Shown: positions 8,894-17,714, counted from the stretch's first letter. The stretch: DNA of 64,000 nt from Limnobacter thiooxidans (GCF_036323495.1 NZ_AP028947.1:3410001-3474000), one strand, 5' to 3'. Notes: generated by a model not told the origin, from the letters alone. Program-made: numbers and translations.

Positions 8894-9598
8894 ATGTGCG
8901 GCAGATATGTTCTTGAAGGCCCGGTTGGCCGGCTGACTGAATATTTTGACGCACGCTACACCGAAGATGAATCTGCCTTTGCAAACAGCTACAACATTGC
9001 CCCCACGCGCCACGTGCCCGTGGTTCGAGTCAACCGCGAAGGCGAGCGGGTCATTCTCAACCACGTGTGGGGCCTGGTACCCCACTGGGCCATCGACAAA
9101 ACAGCCAGCGCGAAGCTGAACAATGCACGCGGAGAAACCGTGCACGAGAAGCCCTCATTCCGAACCGGCTTCAAAAAATTCCGCTGCCTGATCCCCGCCA
9201 GTGGCTACTACGAATGGCAAACACCACCGCCAGGCAGCAAAGCCCGAAAGCAACCCTTTTACATCCACCCTGACCAAGCGCCCTACTTTGCCATGGCGGG
9301 CCTGTGCGACCACTGGGTTGACCCGGGCACCGGCGAATTGCTCATGAGTACGGCCATCATCACCACAAGTCCGTGCGATGCCTTGCAACCGGTGCACGAC
9401 CGCATGCCCGTGATGATCCCGAGAACAGACTGGGCAGACTGGCTGAACCCAAAGAACCAGGATGTGTCAGCGCTGCGAAATTACATCGTGAGCAGCAGCG
9501 AGGTGAAGTTTTACCCCGTGGGTTTTCAGGTCAGCGGGGTGGGTAAAAACAGGCTAGACAGTGGTGAGTTGATCAAGCCAGTTGCAGACGACGTCTGA
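8894..9598 (+). CDS. yedK: SRAP-family abasic-site-crosslinking protein (YedK/HMCES type)
   Basis: A 234-residue SOS-response-associated-peptidase protein. The mature N-terminus begins MCGRY, so Cys2 becomes the N-terminal nucleophile that forms a thiazolidine crosslink with abasic sites in single-stranded DNA. The conserved Asn/Glu block NNARGET (Glu near residue 81), CLIPASGYYEW and the active-site His in VHDRMPV (about residue 169) are all present, so the protein should be active. Length is normal for the family. It shields abasic sites at replication forks. No LexA-type box was recognised in front of it. The 3' end overlaps the convergent small membrane-protein gene by 26 bp. Confidence 0.93.
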   Translation: MCGRYVLEGPVGRLTEYFDARYTEDESAFANSYNIAPTRHVPVVRVNREGERVILNHVWGLVPHWAIDKTASAKLNNARGETVHEKPSFRTGFKKFRCLIPASGYYEWQTPPPGSKARKQPFYIHPDQAPYFAMAGLCDHWVDPGTGELLMSTAIITTSPCDALQPVHDRMPVMIPRTDWADWLNPKNQDVSALRNYIVSSSEVKFYPVGFQVSGVGKNRLDSGELIKPVADDV

Positions 9599-9887
9599 CA
9601 AACCTGCTGCAACTAAACAGTGCGGCCAACATGGCGTGGGTCAGCATCCAGAACAGGACAATCAGGCACTGGCCCAGTGGTGTAACAGGCGCAATCAGCA
9701 TGCCCTCGCGAAACTCGCCAATGGCTGGCAAACCCCAGCCATACAACTGCACGGCCAAGCCAAAATACGAGTAATACGCCAGCAAGGCTGTCCACATCGA
9801 CTCGTGCGCATAGAACGGAACCACCGCCACCGCCGCGTGAAGAACCATCAGCACCAACCACACCACCCAAAAGCTTGCTTTGATCAA
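9573..9887 (-). CDS. Small membrane protein, unknown function
   Basis: A 104-residue very hydrophobic protein with three likely transmembrane helices: one at residues 4-24, one around 35-50, and one around 70-92 containing PLGQCLIVLFWMLTHAM. It has a basic C-terminal tail (RFVRRRLQLA), and I recognise no family. The start is a TTG. It is supported by AAGGGA about 8 nt upstream on the coding strand, which decides in favour of this codon. The gene is convergent with the SRAP gene and overlaps its end. It is clearly protein-like, but its role is unknown. Confidence 0.55.
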   Translation of the reverse strand: MIKASFWVVWLVLMVLHAAVAVVPFYAHESMWTALLAYYSYFGLAVQLYGWGLPAIGEFREGMLIAPVTPLGQCLIVLFWMLTHAMLAALFSCSRFVRRRLQLA

Positions 9888-10194
9888 AAGAAATTCCCTT
9901 GTACTCCAGCGCCTGTGTCACAGTTTCCCCATGAACACGGCCATTAAAAAACGACTCTCGCTGAAATAACGCACATCGCCACCACAGGTTACAGTTGCGT
10001 GTGTCCCACAGCCCTTCTCCGGCCAATCACAGGCTTTAAGGGGTAATTTTTCGATCAGAATGCGAAATTTGTCGCCAAGGCGCCTAAAACAGCTCAAAAA
10101 ATTGTCAGAACCTTGTGCACAGGCGGCTTTGTAGTGGTAACGTAAGCCGTTAATTGTTGTTTTGATCGTGTTAAAACAAAAAGAAGGGAAATCC
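9888..10194. other. Non-coding region upstream of HU gene
   Basis: About 300 bp between the start of the small membrane protein (minus strand) and the HU gene (plus strand). It must hold both promoters, but I could not pick a convincing -35/-10 pair. It contains no credible ORF. Confidence 0.5.
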
Positions 10195-10491
10195 ATGAAT
10201 AAGTCTGAATTGATTGACGCGCTAGCCGCAAAAGCCGATGTATCCAAAGCCGTTGCTGGCAAGTTGGTAGATGCCTTCACTGAAACAGTGACAAAAGCCA
10301 TCGTTGATGGTGATTCCGTTGTTTTGGTTGGTTTTGGTTCTTTCAGCTCCGGTGAGCGCGCTGCACGCACTGGTCGCAATCCACGCACTGGTGAAGAAAT
10401 CAGCATTGCTGCTGCACGTACAGCCAAGTTCACACCAGGCAAGGCATTGAAAGACGCAGTAAACGCCAAGAAAGCCAAGAAAAAGAAGTAA
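10195..10491 (+). CDS. hup: DNA-binding protein HU
   Basis: A 98-residue HU/IHF-family nucleoid protein. The start [14 protein letters not shown], the glycine block VGFGSF and the DNA-contacting arm [12 protein letters not shown] are diagnostic. The arm carries the GRNPxTG motif whose Pro intercalates in DNA. A lysine-rich extension (AKKAKKKK) replaces the simple HU end, as seen in several beta-proteobacterial HU proteins. The ATG at 10195 has AAGGGA about 6 nt upstream, so a longer frame from 10162 is rejected. HU bends and compacts DNA as a homodimer. The gene stands alone and is followed by hairpins that likely end transcription. Confidence 0.97.
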   Translation: MNKSELIDALAAKADVSKAVAGKLVDAFTETVTKAIVDGDSVVLVGFGSFSSGERAARTGRNPRTGEEISIAAARTAKFTPGKALKDAVNAKKAKKKK

Positions 10492-10500
10492 TTACCCAAC

Positions 10501-10571
10501 GCCTTGCAAGATCAAGCATCTTCAAGGCATTGAGTTGAAACAAATCCAACAGGCTCCATTCGAGCCTGTTG
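10501..10571. terminator. Tandem hairpins, probable bidirectional terminator
   Basis: The first stem pairs 10501-10512 with 10518-10528, with one bulged C. The second is a perfect 10-bp stem, CAACAGGCTC (10547-10556) with GAGCCTGTTG (10562-10571), around a 5-nt loop. T-rich stretches flank the second stem on both strands. It lies between HU (plus) and the PP-loop gene (minus), so it can serve both. Confidence 0.7.
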
Positions 10572-10588
10572 AATTTGAGGAATCCCTG

Positions 10589-11776
10589 TCAGTTCCCCCG
10601 CAAATTCCCCACCACGCTTCTCACCAGTTTTCGACGAACACTGCCTTTCGGCAACACCCGTTCAAGCAAGGGCTTTCTGTTGATCACCACCGGTACCTGG
10701 TACACCCAAGGCTCATCCACTTTGTTCTTGACGGCAATCTGGTGCAACTGCCGCCATTCAGCTCGAACCGCGTCATTGCGTAATTGAACCTTTTTCAGGT
10801 CAGGCAGAATATCCGAATCAGGAAATGCCAAAGGTACAGGTGCGTTCACAGCCAAAAAGTTGAGCTTGGTCCGAATGCACTTTTCACACACCCCGCAGTT
10901 GCGGTCTTTTAAATCGCCTTGCCAGCACACGCGCAAATTGTTCTTGCCCGCGTTCCATTGATTGATCTCCCTGACCTTCTCGGTGCGGCTGTGGCTTGCA
11001 CCATCGTGCATTACCCCGAACTCGCCCGAACCCAGAAGATGATCCGTAATCGGTGATGAACCCCAGGGAATCACCAATGAATCGTAAGGTTCACTACTGC
11101 CCACAATGCAAGTACCCGCGTGGTTCTTGAAGTTGCCAAGGGCGGCCACCAGCGCACAGGAAAATGCATGTTCCCAATTCACACGCGAAATTTCCCGGTA
11201 ATTCGTGGCAATGGGGATAATGTTCAAACCCAGATCGCTCAAGGTGTTTCTGGACCGGGCTGTGGCGTTTTTAAAGGCCACATCGTCTGCAAGCGGAATG
11301 TCAAAACCATGCACAATGGCGCACAAATTGATGGTCTGCGACCTGTAGCCACACAGTTTTTTCGCATGCCGCCACACGGAAAACGTGGCATCCACCCCAC
11401 CCGAGAACGCACAAATAGCACCAGAAACCGGTGGCTTGTCTTCCCTCACCTGGTCTGCCAGCACTTCCACGTGGTGGTAAGTATCGGGCAGCCACTTGTT
11501 CCAGGCCGACTGGTATTCCACCAGATTACCCAGCAAGGTTTTTGACACACTGCCCTTGATCTCGATGCGCCTGTTTTCCTTCATCGCATCCATCAGCACA
11601 GCCAGAAGGTAGGAGTCGCAATCGTCGTCCGCTGGCGGGTTTACCGATTGATCGAACTTGAACCAAACTTCGGTTTCACTTTCCACCGCGCCGTTGTGAA
11701 TACGCTTGATCAGACAGCGGCGGGTACGAAATGTGTCGGTGACTTCGTGTGCCTTCGGCACCAATTGAATGAGCAT
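10589..11776 (-). CDS. PP-loop (adenine nucleotide alpha hydrolase-like) protein with C-terminal CxxC cluster
   Basis: About 395 residues from the ATG at 11776. The PP-loop FSGGVDATFS at residues 124-133 is the ATP pyrophosphatase signature of QueC, asparagine-synthetase-like and tRNA-thiolation enzymes. Near the C-terminus, DRNCGVCEKCIRT forms a zinc- or Fe-S-binding site like that of QueC-like proteins. A further N-terminal extension of the frame to 12004 is low-complexity and probably not translated. The enzyme should activate a carboxyl or carbonyl group with ATP. It is longer than QueC and has an extra N-terminal region, so the substrate is unknown. GGAG lies about 10 nt before the ATG. 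Confidence 0.7.
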   Translation of the reverse strand: MLIQLVPKAHEVTDTFRTRRCLIKRIHNGAVESETEVWFKFDQSVNPPADDDCDSYLLAVLMDAMKENRRIEIKGSVSKTLLGNLVEYQSAWNKWLPDTYHHVEVLADQVREDKPPVSGAICAFSGGVDATFSVWRHAKKLCGYRSQTINLCAIVHGFDIPLADDVAFKNATARSRNTLSDLGLNIIPIATNYREISRVNWEHAFSCALVAALGNFKNHAGTCIVGSSEPYDSLVIPWGSSPITDHLLGSGEFGVMHDGASHSRTEKVREINQWNAGKNNLRVCWQGDLKDRNCGVCEKCIRTKLNFLAVNAPVPLAFPDSDILPDLKKVQLRNDAVRAEWRQLHQIAVKNKVDEPWVYQVPVVINRKPLLERVLPKGSVRRKLVRSVVGNLRGN

Positions 11777-11952
11777 GGGGTGGTTTCTCCAGGAATATGA
11801 CAGGTAGCGCATGAACCACCCAGGGGTGACACTGCGCCTTTTTCTGGAGAAAAATGTAGTTAACTTTGCACACGACCGCAAACAAAGGGTGGTGTGTGCA
11901 AAGGCAAGGGGGGTTGTGGACAAACCGAGAAAGGTTGGCCGGGCTTGGAAAA

Positions 11953-12351
11953 TCAGCCTGGGAAGCGTTCGAATTCCGGCAACTTGTCCAGGTGGGTCAT
12001 CCATTCGAGGCGCTCGGCCACCTGGATTTGCACGCGGGGTACAAGGGCATTGGGGTCGTCCAGTGTGGCAGTTTGTATGTCAACAATACCCGGCAGGTTT
12101 TCCGCGTTGCGGTAAAACAGCCCGCTGCCACAATTGCCGCAAAAACTGCGCATGGCCGCACCCAACGAATTGATGGTTTTCGGCTGGCCTTGGGTCACCG
12201 TGAGCGCAGGTTCATCAAACATGGCCCACGACACCGCCGGCGCACCTGCACTGCGACGGCAGTCGTTGCAATGGCACAAGGCGACCACCTTGGGTTCACC
12301 TGTCAGCTGGTAGCGGATTTCACCGCACATGCATTGACCTTTGTAATTCAT
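11953..12351 (-). CDS. GFA/CENP-V-domain zinc protein
   Basis: A 132-residue protein with the full Cys pattern of the Gfa (glutathione-dependent formaldehyde-activating-enzyme-like) fold: CMCGEIRY near the start, LCHCNDCRR at about residues 25-33, and FCGNCGSGLFYR in the middle. These bind two zincs. Gfa itself condenses formaldehyde with glutathione, although many relatives lack that activity and their role is unknown. It lies in a run of minus-strand genes with the PP-loop gene downstream (176-bp gap) and a small membrane protein upstream (15-bp gap). Confidence 0.85.
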   Translation of the reverse strand: MNYKGQCMCGEIRYQLTGEPKVVALCHCNDCRRSAGAPAVSWAMFDEPALTVTQGQPKTINSLGAAMRSFCGNCGSGLFYRNAENLPGIVDIQTATLDDPNALVPRVQIQVAERLEWMTHLDKLPEFERFPG

Positions 12352-12366
12352 TGTTGTTCCCCTTGT

Positions 12367-12639
12367 TTAAACCGCCTGCGCAATCACCATGGCCAGCATT
12401 GCAGCGCCCAACCAGACACCAACCCGCTTCAGCAGGTCCATGTCCACAGTGCCCGGCTTGCCTGTTGGCTGGCGACCAAAACCCATCACAAACGCATGCG
12501 CAGGAAAGGCCACGAAGATCAGGAATGCGATCACCAAGCTGCCCCCTTCATCAATCAGCTTGGGCCATAAAATCGGCATCACAATGCCTGACAGTACGCC
12601 GGCCATTGCTGCAGTAATTAGTGTGGGGGTAATTTTCAT
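12367..12639 (-). CDS. Small membrane protein, unknown function
   Basis: A 90-residue protein from the ATG at 12639 with three hydrophobic segments: about residues 5-25, 33-52 and 72-90. The last segment is VGVWLGAAMLAMVIAQAV. The middle loop is glycine/proline rich (FGRQPTGKPGTVDMD). I recognise no family. It sits 15 bp upstream of the Gfa-like gene on the same strand, so the two are probably cotranscribed. A longer frame to 12711 lacks hydrophobic or conserved character before the ATG. Confidence 0.55.
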   Translation of the reverse strand: MKITPTLITAAMAGVLSGIVMPILWPKLIDEGGSLVIAFLIFVAFPAHAFVMGFGRQPTGKPGTVDMDLLKRVGVWLGAAMLAMVIAQAV

Positions 12640-12748
12640 GTTGATTGGCCTGTCTGTCTCGGAACGGGTCTGTTCTGGATATACCTGTTTTACAAGGCAT
12701 ATTAACACCATGAATTCATCGCATGTTTTGTGGTGGGCAAAGGGATTT

Positions 12749-13093
12749 TTAAAAGCGATGACTCAAGAAAACAATGTAAAAAAGTATCGCCATCGTGATC
12801 TGCAAAACATATTGAATAATCAACAAAAAACGCAGAAACGATACAGCCCAAGCTGTGTCAGGTACCTGAAGAAGCTGGTTTGACTTTTCGCCCCATATAA
12901 AATCTGCCTTGACCGCCCAAACGTAATACCCTCCAGACGTAGACCAGTCTGACACCTCAGTGGCCAATGGATTTTTCAGCTTCAATAATGCCGCCACTAT
13001 GCTCTCTCGAACAGCATGCTTCACAATGAGTACAAACAGCAAGAAAAATGGCACTACAAGTAAAGCGATTTCTTCGGGGCTTAAAGTAAACAC
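12749..13093 (-). CDS. Small membrane protein, unknown function
   Basis: 114 residues from a GTG at 13093, with a GGAAG ribosome site about 9 nt upstream. A TTG at 13120 is possible but has its purine stretch too close. Two hydrophobic helices are visible: ALLVVPFFLLFVLIV near the N-terminus, and a C-terminal one (FLLIIQYVLQITMAILFYIV). Between them is a soluble stretch rich in Trp and Lys. No known domain was recognised. Base composition is more AT-rich than the neighbours, which may point to recent acquisition. Confidence 0.45.
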   Translation of the reverse strand: MFTLSPEEIALLVVPFFLLFVLIVKHAVRESIVAALLKLKNPLATEVSDWSTSGGYYVWAVKADFIWGEKSNQLLQVPDTAWAVSFLRFLLIIQYVLQITMAILFYIVFLSHRF

Positions 13094-13237
13094 GGTGCTA
13101 ATCTTCCGCTGACACTTCAACCTTTATATTACCGTTGTATTTGAATAGGTTGCTATAGACGCATTCACCCGGCTTTGGAAAAGCCTCCCAAATATATTGC
13201 TTTTAATGCTGCGACCTTTACATCAAAAAAAGAAAAC

Positions 13238-13729
13238 ATGAACAACTCGAATATTTTCAAAGACGTCAATCTGACCCCCATTGCCCTCGCCGATACTGCA
13301 CCAAGCGTATGGAACAGCACGCCGCAATTTGTTGGTCGGCTGATTGTTCAAGCGGAACACCTGGACGAATTTGGCCACACCAACAACACCATTTATCTGG
13401 TGTGGATGCAGGCTATCGCGGCGCTTCATTCAAGCCACTTGGGCCTGACGTTTGAAAGCTTTGTTGAATTGGGTTACGGCTGCGTGGCCCGGCAACATCA
13501 CATGGAATACAAGCGCCCCACCTTCGCGGACGACACCCTGTGGGTTGCCACCTGGATCAGCCAGAATGATGGCAAAGCCGACATGACACGGCAGTACCAG
13601 TTTGTACGCGCAAGCGACCAGGTCACCGTGATGCAAGGTCACACGCAGTGGGTGTGCATCGACATGAAAACGGGCAGACCCAAGAAACAACCCCCGCAGT
13701 TTGTTGAAGCATACAAGGCTGTGGCTTGA
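13238..13729 (+). CDS. Hotdog-fold acyl-CoA thioesterase (4HBT type)
   Basis: 163 residues from the ATG at 13238. The block EHLDEFGHTNNTIYLVWMQ (about residues 38-56) is the active-site signature of YbgC/4-hydroxybenzoyl-CoA-thioesterase-like enzymes, where the Asp acts in hydrolysis and HxNN lies at the helix start. The later HHMEYKRP segment and strands match the hotdog fold. It should hydrolyse an acyl-CoA, substrate unknown. A longer frame from 13175 has no conserved content. It stands alone between a minus-strand membrane protein and the Fic gene. Confidence 0.8.
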   Translation: MNNSNIFKDVNLTPIALADTAPSVWNSTPQFVGRLIVQAEHLDEFGHTNNTIYLVWMQAIAALHSSHLGLTFESFVELGYGCVARQHHMEYKRPTFADDTLWVATWISQNDGKADMTRQYQFVRASDQVTVMQGHTQWVCIDMKTGRPKKQPPQFVEAYKAVA

Positions 13730-13753
13730 TTGCGGTGAATAGACGCTTTAAAG

Positions 13754-13832
13754 GCCGCATGAAATGCGGCGAATAAATTGACTGTGCGGTGAAAACCAAG
13801 CACAATCACCGCATGAAAAGCGGAGATAAATT
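13754..13832 (+). repeat. Imperfect tandem copy of the Fic start-codon hairpin
   Basis: About 25 bp (13755-13779, starting CCGCATGAAATGCGGC) recurs at 13809-13832 with two changes and one missing base. The first copy is a perfect 7-bp hairpin (GCCGCAT/ATGCGGC). The second holds CCGC/GCGG arms that put the ATG of the Fic gene in the loop. Such a structure could lower translation initiation. Confidence 0.5.
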
Positions 13833-14934
13833 CTACATCTGGCAGCACGATGACTGGCCAAGCTGGTCTTACAACCCCCAGCGGCTCGCGCCCCTGCTCG
13901 CCCAGGTACACAGGGCGCAAGGTCGTCTGCTTGGCCGCATGCATGACATGGGGCTTGATTTGAAAGACCAGGCTGCCTTGCGCGCATTGACCGACGATGT
14001 GCTCAAAACCAGTGAAATTGAAGGCGAAAAGCTCAACCCCGAATCAGTGCGCTCGTCTATCGCCCGCAAACTTGGGGTTGATATTGGCGCGCTGGCCCCG
14101 GCAGACCGGCAAGTTGAAGGTGTCGTGGACATGACGCTTGATGCGACCCAACGCTACCACGCCCCCCTGACAGAAGACCGCCTTTTTGGCTGGCATGCCG
14201 CGTTGTTTCCTGCAGGTTTCAGCAGCCTGAATCCCATCCGCGTGGGGCAGTGGCGCGACGATTCCCGCGGCCCAATGCAAGTGGTTTCAGGACCAATCCA
14301 TCGACAACAGGTGCACTATGAGGCCCCGCCTGCCTGCGTATTGAACAGCGAAATGCAACGGTTTTTGAACTGGTTCAACGGCGCTGACCAAGATGATTTG
14401 GTCATCAAGGCAGGCCTGGCGCATTTGTGGTTCGTGACCATTCATCCCTTCGAGGATGGAAATGGGCGAATTGCACGTGCAGTGGGCGACATGGTACTGG
14501 CACGTGCCGAACAATCGGCACAGCGGTACTACAGCCTGTCAGCCCAAATTCAACGCGAGAGGAAGGATTACTACGACCAACTGGAAAGCACGCAAAAAGG
14601 TGGCCTCGACATTACCGACTGGCTGACGTGGTTCCTGGCGTGCCTGTTGCGTGCAGTTGAAAAGGCCGAGGAAACATTGGCAACGGTGCTGGCCAAAGCC
14701 CGCTTCTGGCAGCAGCTTGCTGGTATTCCATTGAACGACCGCCAGATCAAACTGCTCAACAAATTGCTGGATGGGTTTGAGGGCAAACTCACCAGCAGCA
14801 AGTGGGCCGCAATTGCCAAGTGCTCACAAGACACGGCGCTGCGTGACATCACCGACCTGCTGGAGCGTGGTGTATTGAGAAAGTCTGACGCCAGTGGGCG
14901 CAGCACCAGTTACTTGATTGGTTTTGATTTCTAA
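13813..14934 (+). CDS. Fic-domain AMP-transferase with DUF4172 N-terminus
   Basis: 373 residues. The N-terminal DUF4172-like region begins FYIWQHDDWPSW. The regulatory TSEIEGE (about residue 60) fits the inhibitory-helix motif [S/T]xxxE[G/N] of class II Fic proteins, which keeps the enzyme inactive until relieved. The core motif HPFEDGNGRIAR (from about residue 211) is complete, with catalytic His, metal Asp and phosphate-binding Gly-Asn-Gly-Arg. A C-terminal winged-helix-like region, ending in ERGVLRKSDASGRSTSYLIG, may bind DNA. The protein likely AMPylates a target protein; the target is unknown. A GTG at 13789 is an alternative start, but the ATG at 13813 sits within a repeated hairpin (see repeat). 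Confidence 0.9.
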   Translation: MKSGDKFYIWQHDDWPSWSYNPQRLAPLLAQVHRAQGRLLGRMHDMGLDLKDQAALRALTDDVLKTSEIEGEKLNPESVRSSIARKLGVDIGALAPADRQVEGVVDMTLDATQRYHAPLTEDRLFGWHAALFPAGFSSLNPIRVGQWRDDSRGPMQVVSGPIHRQQVHYEAPPACVLNSEMQRFLNWFNGADQDDLVIKAGLAHLWFVTIHPFEDGNGRIARAVGDMVLARAEQSAQRYYSLSAQIQRERKDYYDQLESTQKGGLDITDWLTWFLACLLRAVEKAEETLATVLAKARFWQQLAGIPLNDRQIKLLNKLLDGFEGKLTSSKWAAIAKCSQDTALRDITDLLERGVLRKSDASGRSTSYLIGFDF

Positions 14935-14966
14935 ACCGGGCATGGCCCATCATTAACTTAACCACT

Positions 14967-15188
14967 TTACGACGCAAAGGTAGCCACGTATAACGCCTCC
15001 ACCTGCTCGCGCGCCCAAGGGGTGGCGCGCAAAAACTTCAGGCTTGATTTCACGGACGGGTCTTTCTTGAAGCAATTGATGCTGATCCGTTTCGCCAGCT
15101 CGTCCCACCCATAATGTTCAACCAATTTCACGAGCACGCCTTCCAGCGTGACACCGTGCAGGGGGTTGTTCTGTTGCATGCTGCTCAT
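14967..15188 (-). CDS. VF530-family (DUF2132) small DNA-binding-like protein
   Basis: 73 residues. [17 protein letters not shown] near the start, [10 protein letters not shown], the CF block and the final [14 protein letters not shown] match the VF530 family closely. A structure of a family member suggests double-stranded DNA binding. An ATG at 15179, three codons later, is equally possible, and GGAG lies upstream of both. It is the last gene of a minus-strand run headed by the AHSA1-like gene, although a 75-bp gap separates it from the AlkC gene. Its function in the cell is unknown. Confidence 0.8.
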   Translation of the reverse strand: MSSMQQNNPLHGVTLEGVLVKLVEHYGWDELAKRISINCFKKDPSVKSSLKFLRATPWAREQVEALYVATFAS

Positions 15189-15263
15189 TGCGTTGATAAA
15201 TCTCCGTGAAAGCCGACAGCATATTGCAGCGCGTCGGCGCTGTGCCAATACCGCACAAAAAAA

Positions 15264-16073
15264 TTAATTCCGCTTGGCCTTGACCCGTATCTCCAATGCC
15301 CTTGCATTGCCCTTCTTCGCGGGGTGGCGAACCGCATGGCGAATCAGCCACTTCAGGTTGCTCGATGCCCCGGCCTGCAACCAACGTTCACAAGTTGAAA
15401 ACACAATCTCCGGATGATCTTTGGCAATGTCACCAAGGTGATTGGCCACACTGCGGCGCACATACAGCGACTCATCGTTTTTCAGGGATTCGAGTATGTG
15501 CAGCGTAGGCTGCGGGTTGGCCACGAATGATTGAATGCGCTTTCCCCATGGCAGCTTGGGGCGTGTGCCTTCGGAACACAGCCGCCTGACATGGGGGTTG
15601 GGGTCGCTCAACCACTGGGCCACTTGTGCCAGCGTGCGTTCGGGGTGGTGAATCAGGAATGGGCGAATTGCAAACTCGGATGTGAACCGAGTGGTTAAGG
15701 CGTACATGGCCTGCATGGACACATCGAAAGGGTCTTCGCCATTGTTGTAATGCTTGTCCACCCCGTAATCGGAAATGAAGAAGCTGTGCGGCAAGTAGAA
15801 AAAGCCACCCGCCCCAACTTCGTTGTCATCGGTTTTTGCGGGCGTCATTGAGTCGACAAGAATAGCGATGGCCTGCGCGTAAGTGGCTGGTAAAAAATGC
15901 TTCAGTGATTTGGCAATGTGCTGGGCACGTTGCATCAGTTCAAGCGGCTCCAAGCCATCCAGTGCATGTTGGCAAAATGCAGCTGCCGGAAAGTCCTTGT
16001 GAACATCAAGAATGTTCTGCGCCAAGCACTCGATCGATTCCTGGCTCAGCAGCAGCTTGAACGGGGTACCCAT
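15264..16073 (-). CDS. AlkC/AlkD-type DNA alkylation repair protein
   Basis: 269 residues of HEAT-like helical repeats. The repeats SDPNPHVRRLCSEGTRPKLP and DESLYVRRSVANHLGDIAKD, then WLIRHAVRHPAKKGN, are the signature blocks of the AlkC branch of HEAT-repeat DNA glycosylases. These excise positively charged alkylated bases such as 3-methyladenine without base flipping. Length is normal. It starts 3 bp after the stop of the alpha/beta hydrolase gene, so the two are cotranscribed. No Ada-like regulator is nearby. Confidence 0.85.
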   Translation of the reverse strand: MGTPFKLLLSQESIECLAQNILDVHKDFPAAAFCQHALDGLEPLELMQRAQHIAKSLKHFLPATYAQAIAILVDSMTPAKTDDNEVGAGGFFYLPHSFFISDYGVDKHYNNGEDPFDVSMQAMYALTTRFTSEFAIRPFLIHHPERTLAQVAQWLSDPNPHVRRLCSEGTRPKLPWGKRIQSFVANPQPTLHILESLKNDESLYVRRSVANHLGDIAKDHPEIVFSTCERWLQAGASSNLKWLIRHAVRHPAKKGNARALEIRVKAKRN

Positions 16074-16076
16074 GTG

Positions 16077-16985
16077 TCAAACCGGCACGTGCTGGCGCAA
16101 AAACCGGATTTGATCGGCAACCACCCGCTCAAACGCATCACCAATGTAGATGTCGAAATGGCCATCGGCATAACGCTTGATCTCCCCCTTGGGCGCCTGC
16201 GCGGCGTACTTCAGGGTGGGGCCTGCAGGGGCCACCGTGTCGTTATCGCACACGCAGAAAAGCACAGGCACCTTGATGTCCTTGGCCTTTCTTCCGGGGT
16301 AATAACGAATGATGTCCAGCGCAAACCGGGCGGCCACGTAATTCAATGCTTTTTGCCCATCGCTTTGAAGGTTCATGAAGCCGGTGTAGGCATCCTGCGA
16401 ACTCATCAGGCCGGTTTCACCCGGCAAGGCGGCCACCGTGACCATGACCGGCTCGGCCCCGAACAAGGCGCCCACTCGGTCCTGGATTGCCTTTGCCGTC
16501 ACCTTCATGGATACAACCGGGTCCACCGCCAAAGTTGACGCCAAGCCATTCGTGAACGGGCCTTGCGAAATGACGGCTGCCACGCCCTGGTCTTTCGCAG
16601 CAGCGGCCAGCACATGGCCGCCACCAAAGGATGTTCCCCACAATACAATTTTCGCCGGGTCAATTTCCGCCAACGTGCGGGCATGGTTGAGTGCCGACTG
16701 CCAATCTTCAAGCTGCTTGTTGATGTCCAGCAACTGTCGGGGTTGGCCCTCGCTGTCACCAAAGTGGCGGTAATCGAACACCAGGCAGGCGTACCCCTCG
16801 GCCAAAAAACGCTCGGCAAACGCACCCAGGCGCATCGTTCTGACACCGCCCAAACCATGGGCCAGAATAATCAGGGGAAATGGGCCTGAATCACCCGGGC
16901 GATAGAAGTCTGCCCGACACTGCTGCCCGCCCGAAGTGAAGCTGACCTGGGTGGGTTGCACAAAGGAATTGGTGGCCTGGTTCAT
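16077..16985 (-). CDS. Alpha/beta hydrolase
   Basis: 302 residues with the alpha/beta-hydrolase pattern: oxyanion region ILAHGLGG, nucleophile elbow GTSFGGGH, acid in DNDTVAPAG and His in DGHFDIYIG. The triad is therefore complete. The overall organisation resembles dienelactone-hydrolase or prolyl-oligopeptidase-like esterases that lack a lid insert. There is no signal peptide, so it acts in the cytoplasm. It lies between the AHSA1-like gene (43 bp upstream) and the AlkC gene (3 bp downstream) on the same strand. The substrate cannot be predicted. Confidence 0.85.
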   Translation of the reverse strand: MNQATNSFVQPTQVSFTSGGQQCRADFYRPGDSGPFPLIILAHGLGGVRTMRLGAFAERFLAEGYACLVFDYRHFGDSEGQPRQLLDINKQLEDWQSALNHARTLAEIDPAKIVLWGTSFGGGHVLAAAAKDQGVAAVISQGPFTNGLASTLAVDPVVSMKVTAKAIQDRVGALFGAEPVMVTVAALPGETGLMSSQDAYTGFMNLQSDGQKALNYVAARFALDIIRYYPGRKAKDIKVPVLFCVCDNDTVAPAGPTLKYAAQAPKGEIKRYADGHFDIYIGDAFERVVADQIRFLRQHVPV

Positions 16986-17028
16986 GTTTTTCTCTGGAGG
17001 GATTCGTAGGTTTATTTAATCATGCGCA

Positions 17029-17436
17029 TCATCTTTGAGCTTCAACATAACGTACAAAGTTGTCGAGAATTGCCTGCCACCCTTCCTGTTGCTGTTCGAT
17101 GGAATGGGTTGTTTCCGCGTCGAACACAATCTTCACAGCAACTCCTTCGGGCTTTTCCTTGAATTCAACTTTCGTTTGTCGATCCCCGAAGGCGTATTCA
17201 ATCAGCCGATTCGGGACTACGTTGGTGTAGGTCCCCGCGAAGTCAAAACCAAAGCTGCCGTCCTTCGCTTCCATGCGGGAAGAGAAAGCACCACCCGGTC
17301 GAAGGTCGACACTGGCCTGGGTGGTGTGCCAGTCGTCGGAAGCAGCGTTCCAATGAACGATGTCGCTCGGGGTTGTATAGGCCAGCCAAACTTTTTCAAT
17401 TGGGGCGTGGACATTTGCTTCGACGGTAATTTTCAT
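17029..17436 (-). CDS. AHSA1/SRPBCC-domain protein
   Basis: 135 residues with the typical start of the bacterial AHSA1 branch of the SRPBCC fold, including APIEKVWLAYT and a middle block DLRPGGAFSSRM. It ends in a helix with the GWQAILDNFVRYVE motif. Such proteins bind hydrophobic ligands or act as stress-related accessory proteins, and few have known roles. The ATG at 17436 is preceded by GGAGGG 4 nt upstream, a strong ribosome site. It is the first gene of the minus-strand run hydrolase-AlkC. Confidence 0.88.
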   Translation of the reverse strand: MKITVEANVHAPIEKVWLAYTTPSDIVHWNAASDDWHTTQASVDLRPGGAFSSRMEAKDGSFGFDFAGTYTNVVPNRLIEYAFGDRQTKVEFKEKPEGVAVKIVFDAETTHSIEQQQEGWQAILDNFVRYVEAQR

Positions 17437-17714
17437 AAACCCTCCATTTCAAAAAGATCAACCATAGCAGTGATGTTCATTAATCCCAACATTGCCGACG
17501 CCGCCTATCAGGTCGTCAATCAAGAGTGAACTTTTGACTCATTAATGATCCACCAAGTACGCAGTTGCTTATTTGCTGATTCGTTTTGACATTGGCTTGA
17601 TGATGGCGATCGAGAGTTTAGCTTGCCATGGTGTCTGCGCTGCCCCTGTTTGAGTGGGACGAAATGATGCCGGCCTATAAAACTTGTCAGCAGCATTAAG
17701 TATCTCAATTGAGC

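Noticed and set aside
10162..10194. Longer start for HU
   Set aside because: HU homologs begin MNKSELI; the ATG at 10195 has AAGGGA in position.
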